NCBI GenBank assembly: GCA_046294265.1
Contig: JBKBKC010000013.1
Coordinates: 1-64,000, forward strand
DNA length: 64,000 nucleotides
Reading direction: 5' to 3'
Source of the DNA: JBKBKC01 sp046294265
GTDB lineage: Bacteria; Pseudomonadota; Alphaproteobacteria; Rhodobacterales; Rhodobacteraceae
Shown: positions 16,287 through 25,349 of the stretch, one piece after another
Layout of the letters: the number at the start of each line of letters is the position of its first letter
How positions within the stretch are numbered: the stretch's first letter is position 1
Program-made: the position numbers and the translations under genes
The notes under the pieces: generated by a model
What the model was told of the DNA's origin: nothing
What the model saw: the letters and a program-made list of their open reading frames with translations, nothing else
The model's database searches: none

Positions 16287-17189
16287 ATGAGCCCGAGAGA
16301 CGAGATACCCGACCTGAAGGGGCTGGACGGCGAAGGTTCGGTGCAGGTGCATCAGGATGCGGCACTGAAGATCGAGGGGGCCAAGGTCTTTTCGGTCTAT
16401 GGCAAGGGCGGGATCGGGAAATCGACCACCTCGTCCAACCTGTCGGCGGCGTTTTCGATGATGGGCAAGCGGGTCTTGCAGATCGGATGTGATCCGAAGC
16501 ATGACAGCACATTCACCCTGACGGGGAAGTTGCAGCCCACGGTGATCGACATCCTGAAGGAGGTCGATTTCCACGCCGAGGAGCTGCGCCCCGAGGATTT
16601 CGTGACCATCGGCTTCAACGGCGTGAAATGCGTGGAGGCGGGCGGGCCGCCTGCGGGCACCGGCTGCGGCGGCTATGTGGTCGGGCAGACGGTGAAGCTG
16701 TTGAAGCAGCACCACATGCTGGAAGAGACGGATGTGGTGATCTTCGACGTGCTGGGCGATGTGGTCTGCGGCGGCTTTGCGGCCCCCCTGCAGCATGCCG
16801 ACCGCGCCGTGATCGTGACGGCGAATGATTTCGACAGCATTTACGCGATGAACCGGATCATCGCGGCGGTGCAGGCGAAATCGGCCAACTACAAGGTGCG
16901 GCTGGCGGGCTGCGTGGCGAACCGGTCAAAGGACACCGACGAGGTGGACCGGTTCTGCGAGAAGGTGGGGTTCAAGCGCATCGCGCATATGCCCGACATC
17001 GACGCCATCCGCCGCTCGCGCCTGAAGAAGAAGACGCTGTTCGAGATGGATGCCGACGAGGACGTGATGCGCGCCCGGGTCGAATACATGAAGCTGGCGG
17101 AAGCCCTGTGGCGGTCGGTCGACATGCCGCCGATGCTGCCCGAGGCGCTGCCGGACCGCGAGATCTTTGAATTGCTGGGGTTTGATTGA
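16287..17189 (+). CDS. bchL: Dark-operative protochlorophyllide reductase ATP-binding subunit L
   Basis: The 300-residue NifH-like homodimeric Fe protein passes electrons with ATP hydrolysis to BchNB. The P-loop is YGKGGIGKSTTSSN (about residues 38-51). Cys127 (GTGCGG) and Cys161 (DVVCGG), 34 residues apart, bridge the [4Fe-4S] cluster. The start ATG at 16287 follows an AAAGGGG Shine-Dalgarno-like sequence in the preceding repeat element. The stop overlaps the bchM start by one base (TGATG). Confidence 0.97.
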   Translation: MSPRDEIPDLKGLDGEGSVQVHQDAALKIEGAKVFSVYGKGGIGKSTTSSNLSAAFSMMGKRVLQIGCDPKHDSTFTLTGKLQPTVIDILKEVDFHAEELRPEDFVTIGFNGVKCVEAGGPPAGTGCGGYVVGQTVKLLKQHHMLEETDVVIFDVLGDVVCGGFAAPLQHADRAVIVTANDFDSIYAMNRIIAAVQAKSANYKVRLAGCVANRSKDTDEVDRFCEKVGFKRIAHMPDIDAIRRSRLKKKTLFEMDADEDVMRARVEYMKLAEALWRSVDMPPMLPEALPDREIFELLGFD

Positions 17190-17854
17190 TGTCGGGCTAT
17201 TCCACCACGCGCGACCGGGTCGAGGATTATTTCGACCGTTCCGCCACCCAGGTCTGGGAGCGGCTGACCTCTGATGCGCCCGTCAGCCGCATCCGCCAGA
17301 CGGTGCGCGAGGGGCGCGACCGGATGCGCGCGCTGATGCTGTCGCGCCTGCCCGCCGACCTGAGGGGCGCCCGCGTGCTGGATGCGGGTTGCGGGCCGGG
17401 GATGGTGACGGCGGAACTGGCGGCGCGCGGGGCGGATGTGGTGGCGGTTGATATCTCGCCGGCGCTGATCGAGATTGCGCAAAAGCGCCTGCCTCAGGGG
17501 CTGGCGGGGCAGGTTTCCTTTGCTGCGGGCGACATGCTGAGCGCGGATCATGGGCGCTTTGACCATGTGATCGCGATGGACAGCCTGATCTACTACGACC
17601 AGCCCGACATCGTGGCGGCACTTGAGGCGCTGGCCGCGCGCACCTCCGGGTCGGTGGTGTTCACCGTGGCCCCGCGCACGCCGTTCCTGATGGCCTTCTG
17701 GGGAATGGGCAAGCTGTTCCCCCGGGCCGACCGCTCGCCCGTGATGGTGCCGCATGCGCATGCACGGCTGGCGCCGCTGGTGCCTGGCCTCTCCCGCGTG
17801 GGGCGCGTGTCGCGGGGTTTCTACATTTCCGAATGCCTGGAGGTGCGGCGGTGA
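17189..17854 (+). CDS. bchM: Mg-protoporphyrin IX O-methyltransferase
   Basis: The 221-residue SAM-dependent enzyme methylates the C13 propionate of Mg-protoporphyrin IX, giving the substrate of the cyclase AcsF encoded further down the operon. The SAM motif I is VLDAGCGPGMVTAEL near residue 58, with VDISPALIE as the acidic loop. The ATG at 17189 overlaps the bchL stop; an upstream TTG gives one extra residue and is less likely. The stop overlaps the GTG start of lhaA. Confidence 0.95.
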   Translation: MSGYSTTRDRVEDYFDRSATQVWERLTSDAPVSRIRQTVREGRDRMRALMLSRLPADLRGARVLDAGCGPGMVTAELAARGADVVAVDISPALIEIAQKRLPQGLAGQVSFAAGDMLSADHGRFDHVIAMDSLIYYDQPDIVAALEALAARTSGSVVFTVAPRTPFLMAFWGMGKLFPRADRSPVMVPHAHARLAPLVPGLSRVGRVSRGFYISECLEVRR

Positions 17855-19290
17855 TCCTGGGGCGCAACCAGATCAAGGGGTTGAAGGGCAGCTGGCTGCC
17901 CTTTGCGGATGCGGCCTCCGAGGGGCTGCCGATGGGACAGCTGTTGCGGCTGTCGCTGTTCCAGGTGTCGGTGGGCATGGCGGCGGTGCTGCTCTTGGGC
18001 ACGCTGAACCGGGTGATGATCGTCGAGATGGGCGTGGCCGCGACCGTGGTGGCGTTCATGATCGCGCTGCCCGTCGTCTCGGCCCCGTTCCGTGCGATGC
18101 TGGGGCACAAATCGGACAACCACAAATCCTGGATCGGCTGGAAGCGCATTCCCTATCTGTGGTTCGGCTCGCTCTGGCAGATGGGCGGCCTTGCGATCAT
18201 GCCCTTCGCGCTGATCGTGCTGTCGGGCGATCAGATCCATGGTCCGGAATGGGCGGGCCAGGCGCTGGCGGGGCTTGCGTTCCTGATGACCGGGATCGGC
18301 ATGCACATGACGCAGACGGCCGGCATGGCGCTGGCCTCCGACCGCGCGACGGACGAGACGCGGCCGCGGGTCGTGGCGCTCCTCTATGTCATGTTCCTCC
18401 TGGGGATGGTGGTGTCGGCGCTTGTCCTGGGGTTCCTCTTGCGCGATTTCGACCAGATCACGCTGATCCGCGTGGTGCAGGGCTGCGCCGTGATGACAAT
18501 GGCGCTGAACCTGCTGGCGCTGTGGAAGCAGGAAAAGGTCAGGCCGATGACGGCCGAAGAGATGGCCGAGGTGCGCCCGATCTTCATGGAGGGCTGGCGT
18601 GATCTGATGGCCGGGGGGCAGGCAGGACGCCTGCTGCTGGTGATCTTCCTGGGCACCATTGGCTTCCAGATGCAGGACGTGCTCTTGGAACCCTACGGGG
18701 CCGAGATCCTGGGCCTGTCGGTGGGCAGCACCACGCTGTTGACGGCGGCCAATGCCGGTGGCGCGCTGGTGGGCTTCATCCTTGCGGGCACGTGGATGAG
18801 CAAGGGCCACGACATGCACCGGATGGCCGCGCGCGGCCTCCTCGTGGGAGTGGCGGCCTTCCTCATGGTGATGTTCTCGGCGCCCTTGGGATCAACCGTC
18901 GTTTTCTACTTCGGGGCGTCCTGCATCGGCCTGGGGATGGGGCTGTTCGCCGTCTCGACCCTGACCGCCGCGATGGCGCTGCCGGAACAGGGGCGCGCGG
19001 GGCGTGGCCTCGTGCTCGGGGCCTGGGGGGCCGCGCAGGCGACCGCTGCGGGCCTTGCCATCGCCCTCGGGGGTGCGCTGCGCGACGTCGTGGGCGGCTA
19101 TGCGATGGCGGGCAACCTCGGTGCCGCCTTCGCCACGCCGACCTTCGGCTATGCCTTTGTCTATCAGATCGAAATCGTGGTGCTCTTTGCCACGCTTCTG
19201 GCACTTGGCCCGCTGGTGCGGGTGCTTCCCTACGTTCCGAAATCCGAACCCGACAACGCCCGCATCGGCATTGCCGAGTTTCCCACCTGA
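17851..19290 (+). CDS. lhaA: LhaA/PucC-family light-harvesting 1 assembly protein
   Basis: The 479-residue protein has about twelve transmembrane segments of the BCD/PucC major facilitator type. LhaA promotes LH1 assembly in R. capsulatus and sits directly upstream of puhA in all close relatives, whose promoter usually lies within it. The characteristic LPFADAA...LLRLSLFQVSVGMA region follows the N-terminus. The GTG at 17851 is chosen: it has GGAGG seven bases upstream and overlaps the bchM stop (GTGA). An ATG at 17833 would add six residues. Confidence 0.92.
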   Translation: MILGRNQIKGLKGSWLPFADAASEGLPMGQLLRLSLFQVSVGMAAVLLLGTLNRVMIVEMGVAATVVAFMIALPVVSAPFRAMLGHKSDNHKSWIGWKRIPYLWFGSLWQMGGLAIMPFALIVLSGDQIHGPEWAGQALAGLAFLMTGIGMHMTQTAGMALASDRATDETRPRVVALLYVMFLLGMVVSALVLGFLLRDFDQITLIRVVQGCAVMTMALNLLALWKQEKVRPMTAEEMAEVRPIFMEGWRDLMAGGQAGRLLLVIFLGTIGFQMQDVLLEPYGAEILGLSVGSTTLLTAANAGGALVGFILAGTWMSKGHDMHRMAARGLLVGVAAFLMVMFSAPLGSTVVFYFGASCIGLGMGLFAVSTLTAAMALPEQGRAGRGLVLGAWGAAQATAAGLAIALGGALRDVVGGYAMAGNLGAAFATPTFGYAFVYQIEIVVLFATLLALGPLVRVLPYVPKSEPDNARIGIAEFPT

Positions 19291-19307
19291 CCAATGGAGG
19301 ACCAATC

Positions 19308-20081
19308 ATGGTTGGCGTTAATTTCTGGGGTAACTTCGACCTCGCAAGCCTGTCGATCTGGCTGTTCTGGGGCTTTTTCGCCCTGCTGATCTACTATCTG
19401 CAGACCGAGAACATGCGCGAGGGGTATCCCCTTGAAACCGAGGACGGAAACCCCGCCCCGAACCAGGGCCCCTTCTCGCTGCCCAAGCCCAAGACGTTCC
19501 TGCTGCCGCACGGCCGCGGTTCGGTGACCGTGCCCAATGGCGAGCGTGAGGCGCGCGAACTGGCGCTGACCCGTTCGGCGGCATCGGACGGTTTTCCGCT
19601 CTCGCCCACGGGCGATCCGATGAAGGACGGGGTTGGACCCGCCTCCTGGGCCCCGCGGCGCGACCTGCCGGAACTGGACGGCCATGGCCACAACAAGATC
19701 GTTCCGATGGCGCGGGCCGAAGGCTTCATGGTCTCGGCCGGGCGCGACCCGCGCGGCATGAAGGTGCAGGCCAATGACCTGGCCTTCGTGGGGACCATCA
19801 GCGACCTGTGGGTGGATGCCCCGGAACAGCTGGTCCGCTATCTGGAACTGGAACTGGACAGCGGCGAAAAGCGGCTGGTCCCGATGCCCATGGCGAAGAT
19901 CAAGAGCGACCGGGTGGTCATCAGCGCGCTGTCCTCGGACCTGTTCGCGGGCATTCCCGCCACGCGATCCTCGACCGAGATCACCATGCTCGAAGAGGAC
20001 AAGGTGTCCGGCTATGTCGCCGGTGGCCTGATGTATTCCGCCGAAAAGCGCGCGTCGAAAATGCGTGCGCTGTTTGCCTGA
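19308..20081 (+). CDS. puhA: Photosynthetic reaction centre H subunit
   Basis: The 257-residue H subunit caps the L/M reaction centre on the cytoplasmic face and guides protons to QB. One transmembrane helix is at about residues 12-32 (LSIWLFWGFFALLIYYLQTE), followed by the large soluble domain with TGDPMKDGVGPASW and PMARAEGF. A GGAGG sequence lies ahead of the ATG. L and M (puf) are not in the window. Expression is probably boosted by a promoter in lhaA as in Rhodobacter; I did not locate it. Confidence 0.97.
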   Translation: MVGVNFWGNFDLASLSIWLFWGFFALLIYYLQTENMREGYPLETEDGNPAPNQGPFSLPKPKTFLLPHGRGSVTVPNGEREARELALTRSAASDGFPLSPTGDPMKDGVGPASWAPRRDLPELDGHGHNKIVPMARAEGFMVSAGRDPRGMKVQANDLAFVGTISDLWVDAPEQLVRYLELELDSGEKRLVPMPMAKIKSDRVVISALSSDLFAGIPATRSSTEITMLEEDKVSGYVAGGLMYSAEKRASKMRALFA

Positions 20082-20115
20082 TCTGATACCGTTGAGACAA
20101 GGGGAGGCCCGCGCC

Positions 20116-20754
20116 ATGGCCCACGACGACTTTGCTTTCGAGCCCGTGCCGGGCCTTCCCGGCCCCCTGCCCAAGGGGGAAACCATCCTGTGGCAGGGCC
20201 GACCCTCCACCTGGCAACTGGCGCTGGAGGCTTTCGGGCTTCGCTGGGTGATCGGGTATTTCGCGCTGATCGTGGCCTGGCGGGCCGGGGTGGGTGCGGC
20301 CGATGCGGGGCTGGCGGGGGCGCTGGCCTTCGGCATCCCCTATGTGATGCTGGGCATGGCCGGAGTTCTGGTCGTGCTGGCGCTGGCCTGGGCGCAGGCG
20401 CGCGGGGCGGTCTATACGATCACCACCGCGCGGGTGCTGATGCGGGTGGGGGCGGCGCTGTCCGTCACCTTCAACATCCCCTTCAAGCAGGTGGCCAATG
20501 CGCGGCTTGACCTTCGGCGCGACGGCACCGGCACCATCGCGCTGGAAACCCAGGGCGACACGCGCATCGCCTATCTGGTGTGCTGGCCGCATGTGCGGCC
20601 CTGGTATCTGAAGCAGACCCAGCCCGCGCTGCGCTGCATTCCAGATGCCGCCCGTGTGGCCGCGATCCTGGCAGATGCCGCCGAAACCCGCCTGTCGCAG
20701 CCCGAGGTTCGCCGCGAGGCGGATACCGGTGCCGCGATGATGGCCGCAGAATAA
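20116..20754 (+). CDS. puhB: Photosynthetic complex assembly protein PuhB
   Basis: The 212-residue membrane protein has a PH-like (bPH2) core: an N-terminal GETILWQGRPS motif, hydrophobic segments at about 35-65 and 70-95, and YTITTARVLMRVG. PuhB acts in reaction-centre assembly in R. capsulatus. The ATG at 20116 has GGGGAGG upstream, and it follows puhA by 34 bases. Confidence 0.92.
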   Translation: MAHDDFAFEPVPGLPGPLPKGETILWQGRPSTWQLALEAFGLRWVIGYFALIVAWRAGVGAADAGLAGALAFGIPYVMLGMAGVLVVLALAWAQARGAVYTITTARVLMRVGAALSVTFNIPFKQVANARLDLRRDGTGTIALETQGDTRIAYLVCWPHVRPWYLKQTQPALRCIPDAARVAAILADAAETRLSQPEVRREADTGAAMMAAE

Positions 20755-20780
20755 GCCGCCGAGTGAAAGGAAGCAGACCG

Positions 20781-21242
20781 ATGAGCAGCCTTGACGCCAA
20801 CGCCCATCCCAAACCCCGCGCGCCCGAGGCGATCCCGAAACCCCTGCTGCGCGCCATGCTGGCGCTGGCGCTGGTCTCGCTCGCGCTCGTCAGCTTTGCC
20901 GTGATCACGGATCGCCCGAAGGTGGGCGTGCCCGCGCCCGCCGAAGTGGTGGCCGAACGCACCATCCGCCTGATCGGCGGCGGCGCGCAGGCCGTGCAGG
21001 TGGCCGATGTTGATGGCCGGATCCTCCTCGACCTGCCGCATGGCGGCTTTGTGACGGTGGTGCAGAACGCGCTGGAAACCAACCGCCGCCGCCACGGGAT
21101 CGACCCCACCCTGCCCGTGCGCATCGTGCGCTATGCCAACGGCCGCCTCGCCGTCGAGGACACGATCCTGACCTGGGGCGTGGAGCTTTACGCCTTTGGC
21201 GGAGACAACAAGGCCTCTTTCGAAAAGCTGATGACCGACTGA
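20781..21242 (+). CDS. puhC: Photosynthetic complex assembly protein PuhC
   Basis: The 153-residue protein has one transmembrane helix near residues 24-45 (AMLALALVSLALVSFAVIT) and a soluble C-terminal domain containing DGRILLDLPHGGFVTVVQNAL, typical of PuhC. In R. capsulatus PuhC promotes LH1-RC assembly. The ATG at 20781 is preceded by AAAGGAAG. It lies between puhB and the small bciE gene. Confidence 0.9.
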   Translation: MSSLDANAHPKPRAPEAIPKPLLRAMLALALVSLALVSFAVITDRPKVGVPAPAEVVAERTIRLIGGGAQAVQVADVDGRILLDLPHGGFVTVVQNALETNRRRHGIDPTLPVRIVRYANGRLAVEDTILTWGVELYAFGGDNKASFEKLMTD

Positions 21243-21319
21243 CTGTCCGACGGACAACACCGGCCACCCGGAACACCGGGGGCCACCCGCGACACGACCA
21301 ATAAAAGGGAACCAAGACC

Positions 21320-21616
21320 ATGGGAATATTCACGAAGGAACGCGAAGAGGTGCCGGTGACCGTCGAGGTCAGCCACCGTTTCGAAAGCCTGCATGCGCAT
21401 GTGAAGTTCAACAACGGCGCGATCATCCATCCCGGCGACGAGGTGCTGGTGCACGGCACCCCCATCATGGCCGCCTGGGGTGAGGTGATTTCCGAGGACC
21501 GCACCGCCACCATCACCCGCGCCAGCTGGCTGGAGCGTCAGTGGACGCGCCTGACCGGCGATTTCGAGGTGATGGAGCTGTGCGAATTTTCCTTTTCCGA
21601 TGAGGTGCTGTCATGA
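21320..21616 (+). CDS. bciE: BciE-like auxiliary subunit of the aerobic cyclase
   Basis: The 98-residue protein begins MGIFTKEREEVPVTVEVSHR and has a mostly beta profile, no signal peptide and no membrane segment. Its stop overlaps the acsF start (ATGA). A small gene at exactly this place in R. sphaeroides encodes BciE, a subunit needed by the alphaproteobacterial class of the oxygen-dependent cyclase. The call rests on position, size and coupling; I recognise no catalytic motif. AAAAGGGAACC precedes the ATG at good distance. Confidence 0.8.
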   Translation: MGIFTKEREEVPVTVEVSHRFESLHAHVKFNNGAIIHPGDEVLVHGTPIMAAWGEVISEDRTATITRASWLERQWTRLTGDFEVMELCEFSFSDEVLS

Positions 21617-22707
21617 ATGCCCACGCAACCACCCATGACGAGCTGCATGCCGAGATGTCGGACAGCTTTGACACGACCGCGATGGCAACCGAGACCACGC
21701 TCTTGAACCCCCGCTTCTACACCACCGATTTCGACGAGATGGACCGGGTGGACGTGACCCCGGTGCGCAAGGAATGGGACAAGCTGATCGCACAGATGAA
21801 ATCGGACCCGAACAAGGGCCATTTCAAGAAGAACGCCGACTGGGACAAGGTGGACTGGGCCGGGATGGAGCCGGGCCTGCGCGCCGAGTTCATCGACTTT
21901 CTGGTGTCCTCCTGCACCGCCGAATTTTCGGGCTGCGTGCTCTACAAGGAAATGAAGCGTCGCGGCGCCAACCCCGACATCTGCGAGCTGTTCAACTACA
22001 TGGCCCGCGACGAGGCGCGGCATGCGGGCTTCATCAACGACGCGCTGCGCGAGGCGGGGGTGGCGGTGAACCTCGGCTTCCTGACCAAGGCCAAGAAATA
22101 CACCTATTTCCGGCCGAAATTCATCTACTACGCCACCTACCTGTCGGAAAAGATCGGCTACGCCCGCTACATCACCATCTACCGCCACCTTGAGGCACAC
22201 CCCGAACAGCGGTTCCACCCGATCTTCAAATGGTTCAGGGAATGGTGCAACGACGAGTTCAGCCATGGCGAGGCCTTCGCCCTGCTGATGAAGACCGACC
22301 CCAAGCTGACGAACACCTGGCTCAACAAGCTCTACATCCGGTTTTTCCTCACGGCCGTCTATTCCACCATGTTCGTGCGCGACCACGCCCGGCCCAAATT
22401 CCACGAGGCGCTGGGGGTGGACATCGAATGGTATGACCAGGAGGTATTCCGCAAGACCTCGGCCATCGCGGCCCAGATCTTTCCCATCGAGGTGGATATC
22501 GACCATCCCCGCTGGCTGCCCAACCTGCGGCGCATGAACGAGGCCTTCATCGCCATGAACGCTGCCCAGAAAGAGGGCGGTCTTTCGGGCCGTCTGAAGG
22601 GCTGGGGCGCCAAGGCCAAGGCGTTCAGCGCCTTTGTCAGCCTCTACCTCATCCCTGTGAAACACCAGGACCTGCCTGCGAACGTGCGGCTGGAGCCGTC
22701 TTACTGA
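21613..22707 (+). CDS. acsF: Aerobic Mg-protoporphyrin IX monomethyl ester cyclase, diiron protein AcsF
   Basis: The 364-residue diiron oxygenase forms the fifth (E) ring to give divinyl protochlorophyllide using O2. Ferritin-like metal ligands are visible: Glu in AEFSGC, the MARDEARHAGF motif, and the second ExxH in EWCNDEFSHGEAF. The substrate is the product of BchM encoded upstream. The anaerobic cyclase bchE is not in the window, so whether pigment synthesis also runs without oxygen cannot be told here. Confidence 0.96.
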   Translation: MNAHATTHDELHAEMSDSFDTTAMATETTLLNPRFYTTDFDEMDRVDVTPVRKEWDKLIAQMKSDPNKGHFKKNADWDKVDWAGMEPGLRAEFIDFLVSSCTAEFSGCVLYKEMKRRGANPDICELFNYMARDEARHAGFINDALREAGVAVNLGFLTKAKKYTYFRPKFIYYATYLSEKIGYARYITIYRHLEAHPEQRFHPIFKWFREWCNDEFSHGEAFALLMKTDPKLTNTWLNKLYIRFFLTAVYSTMFVRDHARPKFHEALGVDIEWYDQEVFRKTSAIAAQIFPIEVDIDHPRWLPNLRRMNEAFIAMNAAQKEGGLSGRLKGWGAKAKAFSAFVSLYLIPVKHQDLPANVRLEPSY

Positions 22708-22774
22708 CGTCCCCGCACCGCTGCCGGGGGCCTGGGCGCGGGCCTCCGGCGGCACTCTTCGGAAAGGAAGGAGC

Positions 22775-23578
22775 ATGATGGAAAACCCCTGGATCGCAGC
22801 CTCGTCTGCGCTGTTCCTGTGGTGGTTTTCCACGGGCCTGATCCTGTGGCGCGTGCGCGTGGCCGACAATGCCGGGCATGACGCGCATGTATGGTCGTGC
22901 CTTCTGTCGCTGCCGCTCTTTGCGCTGGGGGTGATCGGGGTTCATGCCACGCTGGGCGACACCTCGGCCAACGGCGCGTTCCTCGGCTTTGTCTCGGCGC
23001 TCGCGATCTGGGGCTGGATCGAACTGGCGTTCCTGTCGGGCCTCATCACCGGGCCGAACCGCCGCCCCTGCCCCGCGACGGCCAGCGGGCAGGACCGGTT
23101 CCTGCGCGCCTTCGGCACCATCGCCTGGCACGAGATGACGCTGGTGGTCACGCTGCTGGTGCTGGCGCTGATGGCGCAGGGCGCGGCCAACCCCTTTGGC
23201 CTGTGGACCTTCGCCGTGCTGTTCTTCGCCCGCGTCTCGGCCAAGCTGAACCTCTTTTTCGGCGTCCCGCGCATCAACACCGAATTCCTGCCCCGCCCGC
23301 TGACCCATCTGGCCAGCCATTTCCGGCGCGGCCCCATCTCCGCCGTCTTTCCGCTGTCCATCAGCCTGCTGACCTTCGCCAGCTACTGCTGGATCGAACG
23401 CCTGTGGCAGGCCGAGGCGCCGGGCCAGGTCATCGGCTTCACCCTGCTGTCCGCCCTTACCCTTCTGGCGCTTCTTGAACATTGGTTCATGGTGCTGCCC
23501 CTGCCCGACCAGAAACTCTGGCGCTGGATGATGCCCGCGCCGAAAACCATCACGCCCGCTGCGGCCACCAAAGACTGA
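22775..23578 (+). CDS. puhE: Photosynthesis gene cluster membrane protein PuhE
   Basis: The 267-residue protein has about seven hydrophobic segments and the family regions LWWFSTGLILW, HEMTLVVTLLVLALMAQG and FFARVSAKLNLFFGVPRIN. PuhE (orf274 of R. capsulatus) affects bacteriochlorophyll and complex levels; its molecular role is unknown. Two start codons stand in tandem (22775 and 22778); AAGGAG ends one base before the first, so initiation at 22778 is slightly more plausible. hemA follows 13 bases downstream. Confidence 0.9.
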   Translation: MMENPWIAASSALFLWWFSTGLILWRVRVADNAGHDAHVWSCLLSLPLFALGVIGVHATLGDTSANGAFLGFVSALAIWGWIELAFLSGLITGPNRRPCPATASGQDRFLRAFGTIAWHEMTLVVTLLVLALMAQGAANPFGLWTFAVLFFARVSAKLNLFFGVPRINTEFLPRPLTHLASHFRRGPISAVFPLSISLLTFASYCWIERLWQAEAPGQVIGFTLLSALTLLALLEHWFMVLPLPDQKLWRWMMPAPKTITPAAATKD

Positions 23579-23591
23579 AAGGCTCGACCCT

Positions 23592-24806
23592 ATGGATTTC
23601 CAAGGCTTCTTCACCCAGGAACTCGACCGTCTGCGGGCCGAAGGCAATTACCGCATCTTCGCCGAACTGGAACGGCAAAAGGGCGATTTCCCCCGCGCCA
23701 CCCGCTACCGCGAGGATGGCACCACCGAGGAAATCACCGTCTGGTGCTCGAATGACTATCTGGGCATGGGCCAGCACCCCGATGTGGTGGCCGCCATGGT
23801 CGCGGCGGTCGAGGCGCATGGCACGGGCGCGGGCGGCACCCGCAACATCTCGGGCACCAACCACTGCCACCGCACGCTGGAGGCCGAACTGGCCGACCTG
23901 CACGGCAAGGAAGGGGCGCTCCTCTTCACCTCGGGCTATGTGTCGAACTGGGCCGCACTCGGCACGCTGGGCGCGCGCATCCCCAATGTGGTGATCCTGT
24001 CGGACGAGATGAACCACGCGAGCATGATCGAGGGCATCCGCCATTCGCGCGCCGACAAGGTGCTGTGGAAGCACAACGACTGGCGCGATCTTGACCGCAA
24101 GCTGCGCGCCGTGGGCGACCGGCCAAAACTGGTGGCCTTCGAAAGCGTCTATTCCATGGACGGCGACATGGCCCCCATCCGCGAGATCGTCGAGGTCTGC
24201 GAGGCGCACGGCGCCATGTCCTACATCGACGAGGTGCATGCGGTGGGCATGTACGGCCCGCGCGGCGGCGGCCTGTCCGAACGCGAAGGGCTGGCGCACC
24301 GCATCGACCTGATCGAGGGCACGCTGGGCAAGGCCTTCGGCGTGGTGGGCGGCTATGTCACGGGCTCGGCCGCGATGTGCGACTATATCCGGTCGTTCGC
24401 CAGCGGCTTCATCTTCACCACCGCCCTGCCCCCCGCCGTGGCCGCCGCCGCCACCGCCTCGATCCGCCATCTCAAGGCCTCGCAATCCGAACGCAGGGCC
24501 CAGGCCGAGCGGGTGGCAAAGGTGCGCGCCAGGCTCGACCGCGCGGGCATCCCGCATCTGGCCAACGACAGCCACATCATCCCCGTGATGATCGGCGATC
24601 CGGTCAAATGCCGCATGATCAGCGACATCCTGATGCGCGACTGGGGCATCTATGTGCAGCCCATCAACTACCCCACCGTGCCCAAGGGAACCGAGCGGTT
24701 GCGCATCACGCCCGGCCCCCTGCACTCGGACGCGGATATTGACAACCTCGTGAAGGGGCTGGCCTCGCTGTGGAAACACTGTGCCTTGGCACACGCGGTC
24801 GCTTGA
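23592..24806 (+). CDS. hemA: 5-aminolevulinate synthase
   Basis: The 404-residue PLP enzyme condenses glycine with succinyl-CoA to ALA, the start of tetrapyrrole synthesis (Shemin pathway). Motifs are the glycine-rich HGTGAGGTRNISGTN, DEVHAVGMYGPRGGG (cofactor Asp), and the PLP lysine Lys247 in EGTLGKAFG. Its place at the end of the photosynthesis superoperon ties precursor supply to late pigment enzymes. Some relatives carry a second ALA synthase; none is in this window. Confidence 0.97.
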   Translation: MDFQGFFTQELDRLRAEGNYRIFAELERQKGDFPRATRYREDGTTEEITVWCSNDYLGMGQHPDVVAAMVAAVEAHGTGAGGTRNISGTNHCHRTLEAELADLHGKEGALLFTSGYVSNWAALGTLGARIPNVVILSDEMNHASMIEGIRHSRADKVLWKHNDWRDLDRKLRAVGDRPKLVAFESVYSMDGDMAPIREIVEVCEAHGAMSYIDEVHAVGMYGPRGGGLSEREGLAHRIDLIEGTLGKAFGVVGGYVTGSAAMCDYIRSFASGFIFTTALPPAVAAAATASIRHLKASQSERRAQAERVAKVRARLDRAGIPHLANDSHIIPVMIGDPVKCRMISDILMRDWGIYVQPINYPTVPKGTERLRITPGPLHSDADIDNLVKGLASLWKHCALAHAVA

Positions 24807-24861
24807 TCAGCGCGCGTTTGGCCCCAACTTAACGATGTTGATGCGCAACTAGGAGAGACCG

Positions 24862-25329
24862 ATGCGACAGTCACTGACCCTCGCCCTTGCGGCGGGGATC
24901 GCCGCCGCTCCGGCCTTCGCCTCTGGCGATGCCGAAAAGGGGGCTGCCCTGTTCAGCCAATGCCAGACCTGCCACATCGTGCAGAATGAGGCTGGCGAGA
25001 CACTGGCCGGGCGCAACGCCCGCGTCGGACCAAACCTTTACGGCGTGCTCGGCCGCCAGGCCGGATCAGTCGAGGGGTTCCGCTACCAGCCGTCCATCGT
25101 GGAGGCCGGGAACGCCGGGCTGGTCTGGGATGAGACCGAATTGGTCGCCTACCTGCTGAACCCGGTCGATTACCTGAAGGCGCGGCTGGACAATCCGCGC
25201 GCCCGCTCGGGCATGTCGCACCGCGTCCGCCAGGAAGGTGACGCCGTTGACCTCACCGCGTTCCTCGCGACCTTCAGCCCCGCGCCCGAAGAAGAGGTCG
25301 AGGGCGAAGCGCCCGCAGCCACCAACTGA
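24862..25329 (+). CDS. Cytochrome c2-type c-type cytochrome
   Basis: The 155-residue precursor has a signal peptide ending at AFA (residue 20) and one heme site, CQTCH (Cys34, Cys37, His38). The distal Met is probably Met118 in ARSGMSH. FSQCQTCH, AGRNARVGPNLYGVLGR and GLVWDE place it in the class I cytochrome c2 family, the soluble electron donor between bc1 and the reaction centre. It differs from R. sphaeroides c2 by an acidic, Pro/Ala-rich C-terminal tail. It stands 55 bases behind hemA with AGGAGA before the ATG, and a terminator follows. Confidence 0.88.
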   Translation: MRQSLTLALAAGIAAAPAFASGDAEKGAALFSQCQTCHIVQNEAGETLAGRNARVGPNLYGVLGRQAGSVEGFRYQPSIVEAGNAGLVWDETELVAYLLNPVDYLKARLDNPRARSGMSHRVRQEGDAVDLTAFLATFSPAPEEEVEGEAPAATN

Positions 25330-25349
25330 GCGGCAGCATCGCGCAACTC

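Noticed and set aside
24780..24793. TGTGCC-TT-GGCACA palindrome at the end of hemA as an operator for the cytochrome gene
   Set aside because: It lies inside the hemA coding sequence, does not match PpsR or FNR consensus, and has no promoter placed next to it.
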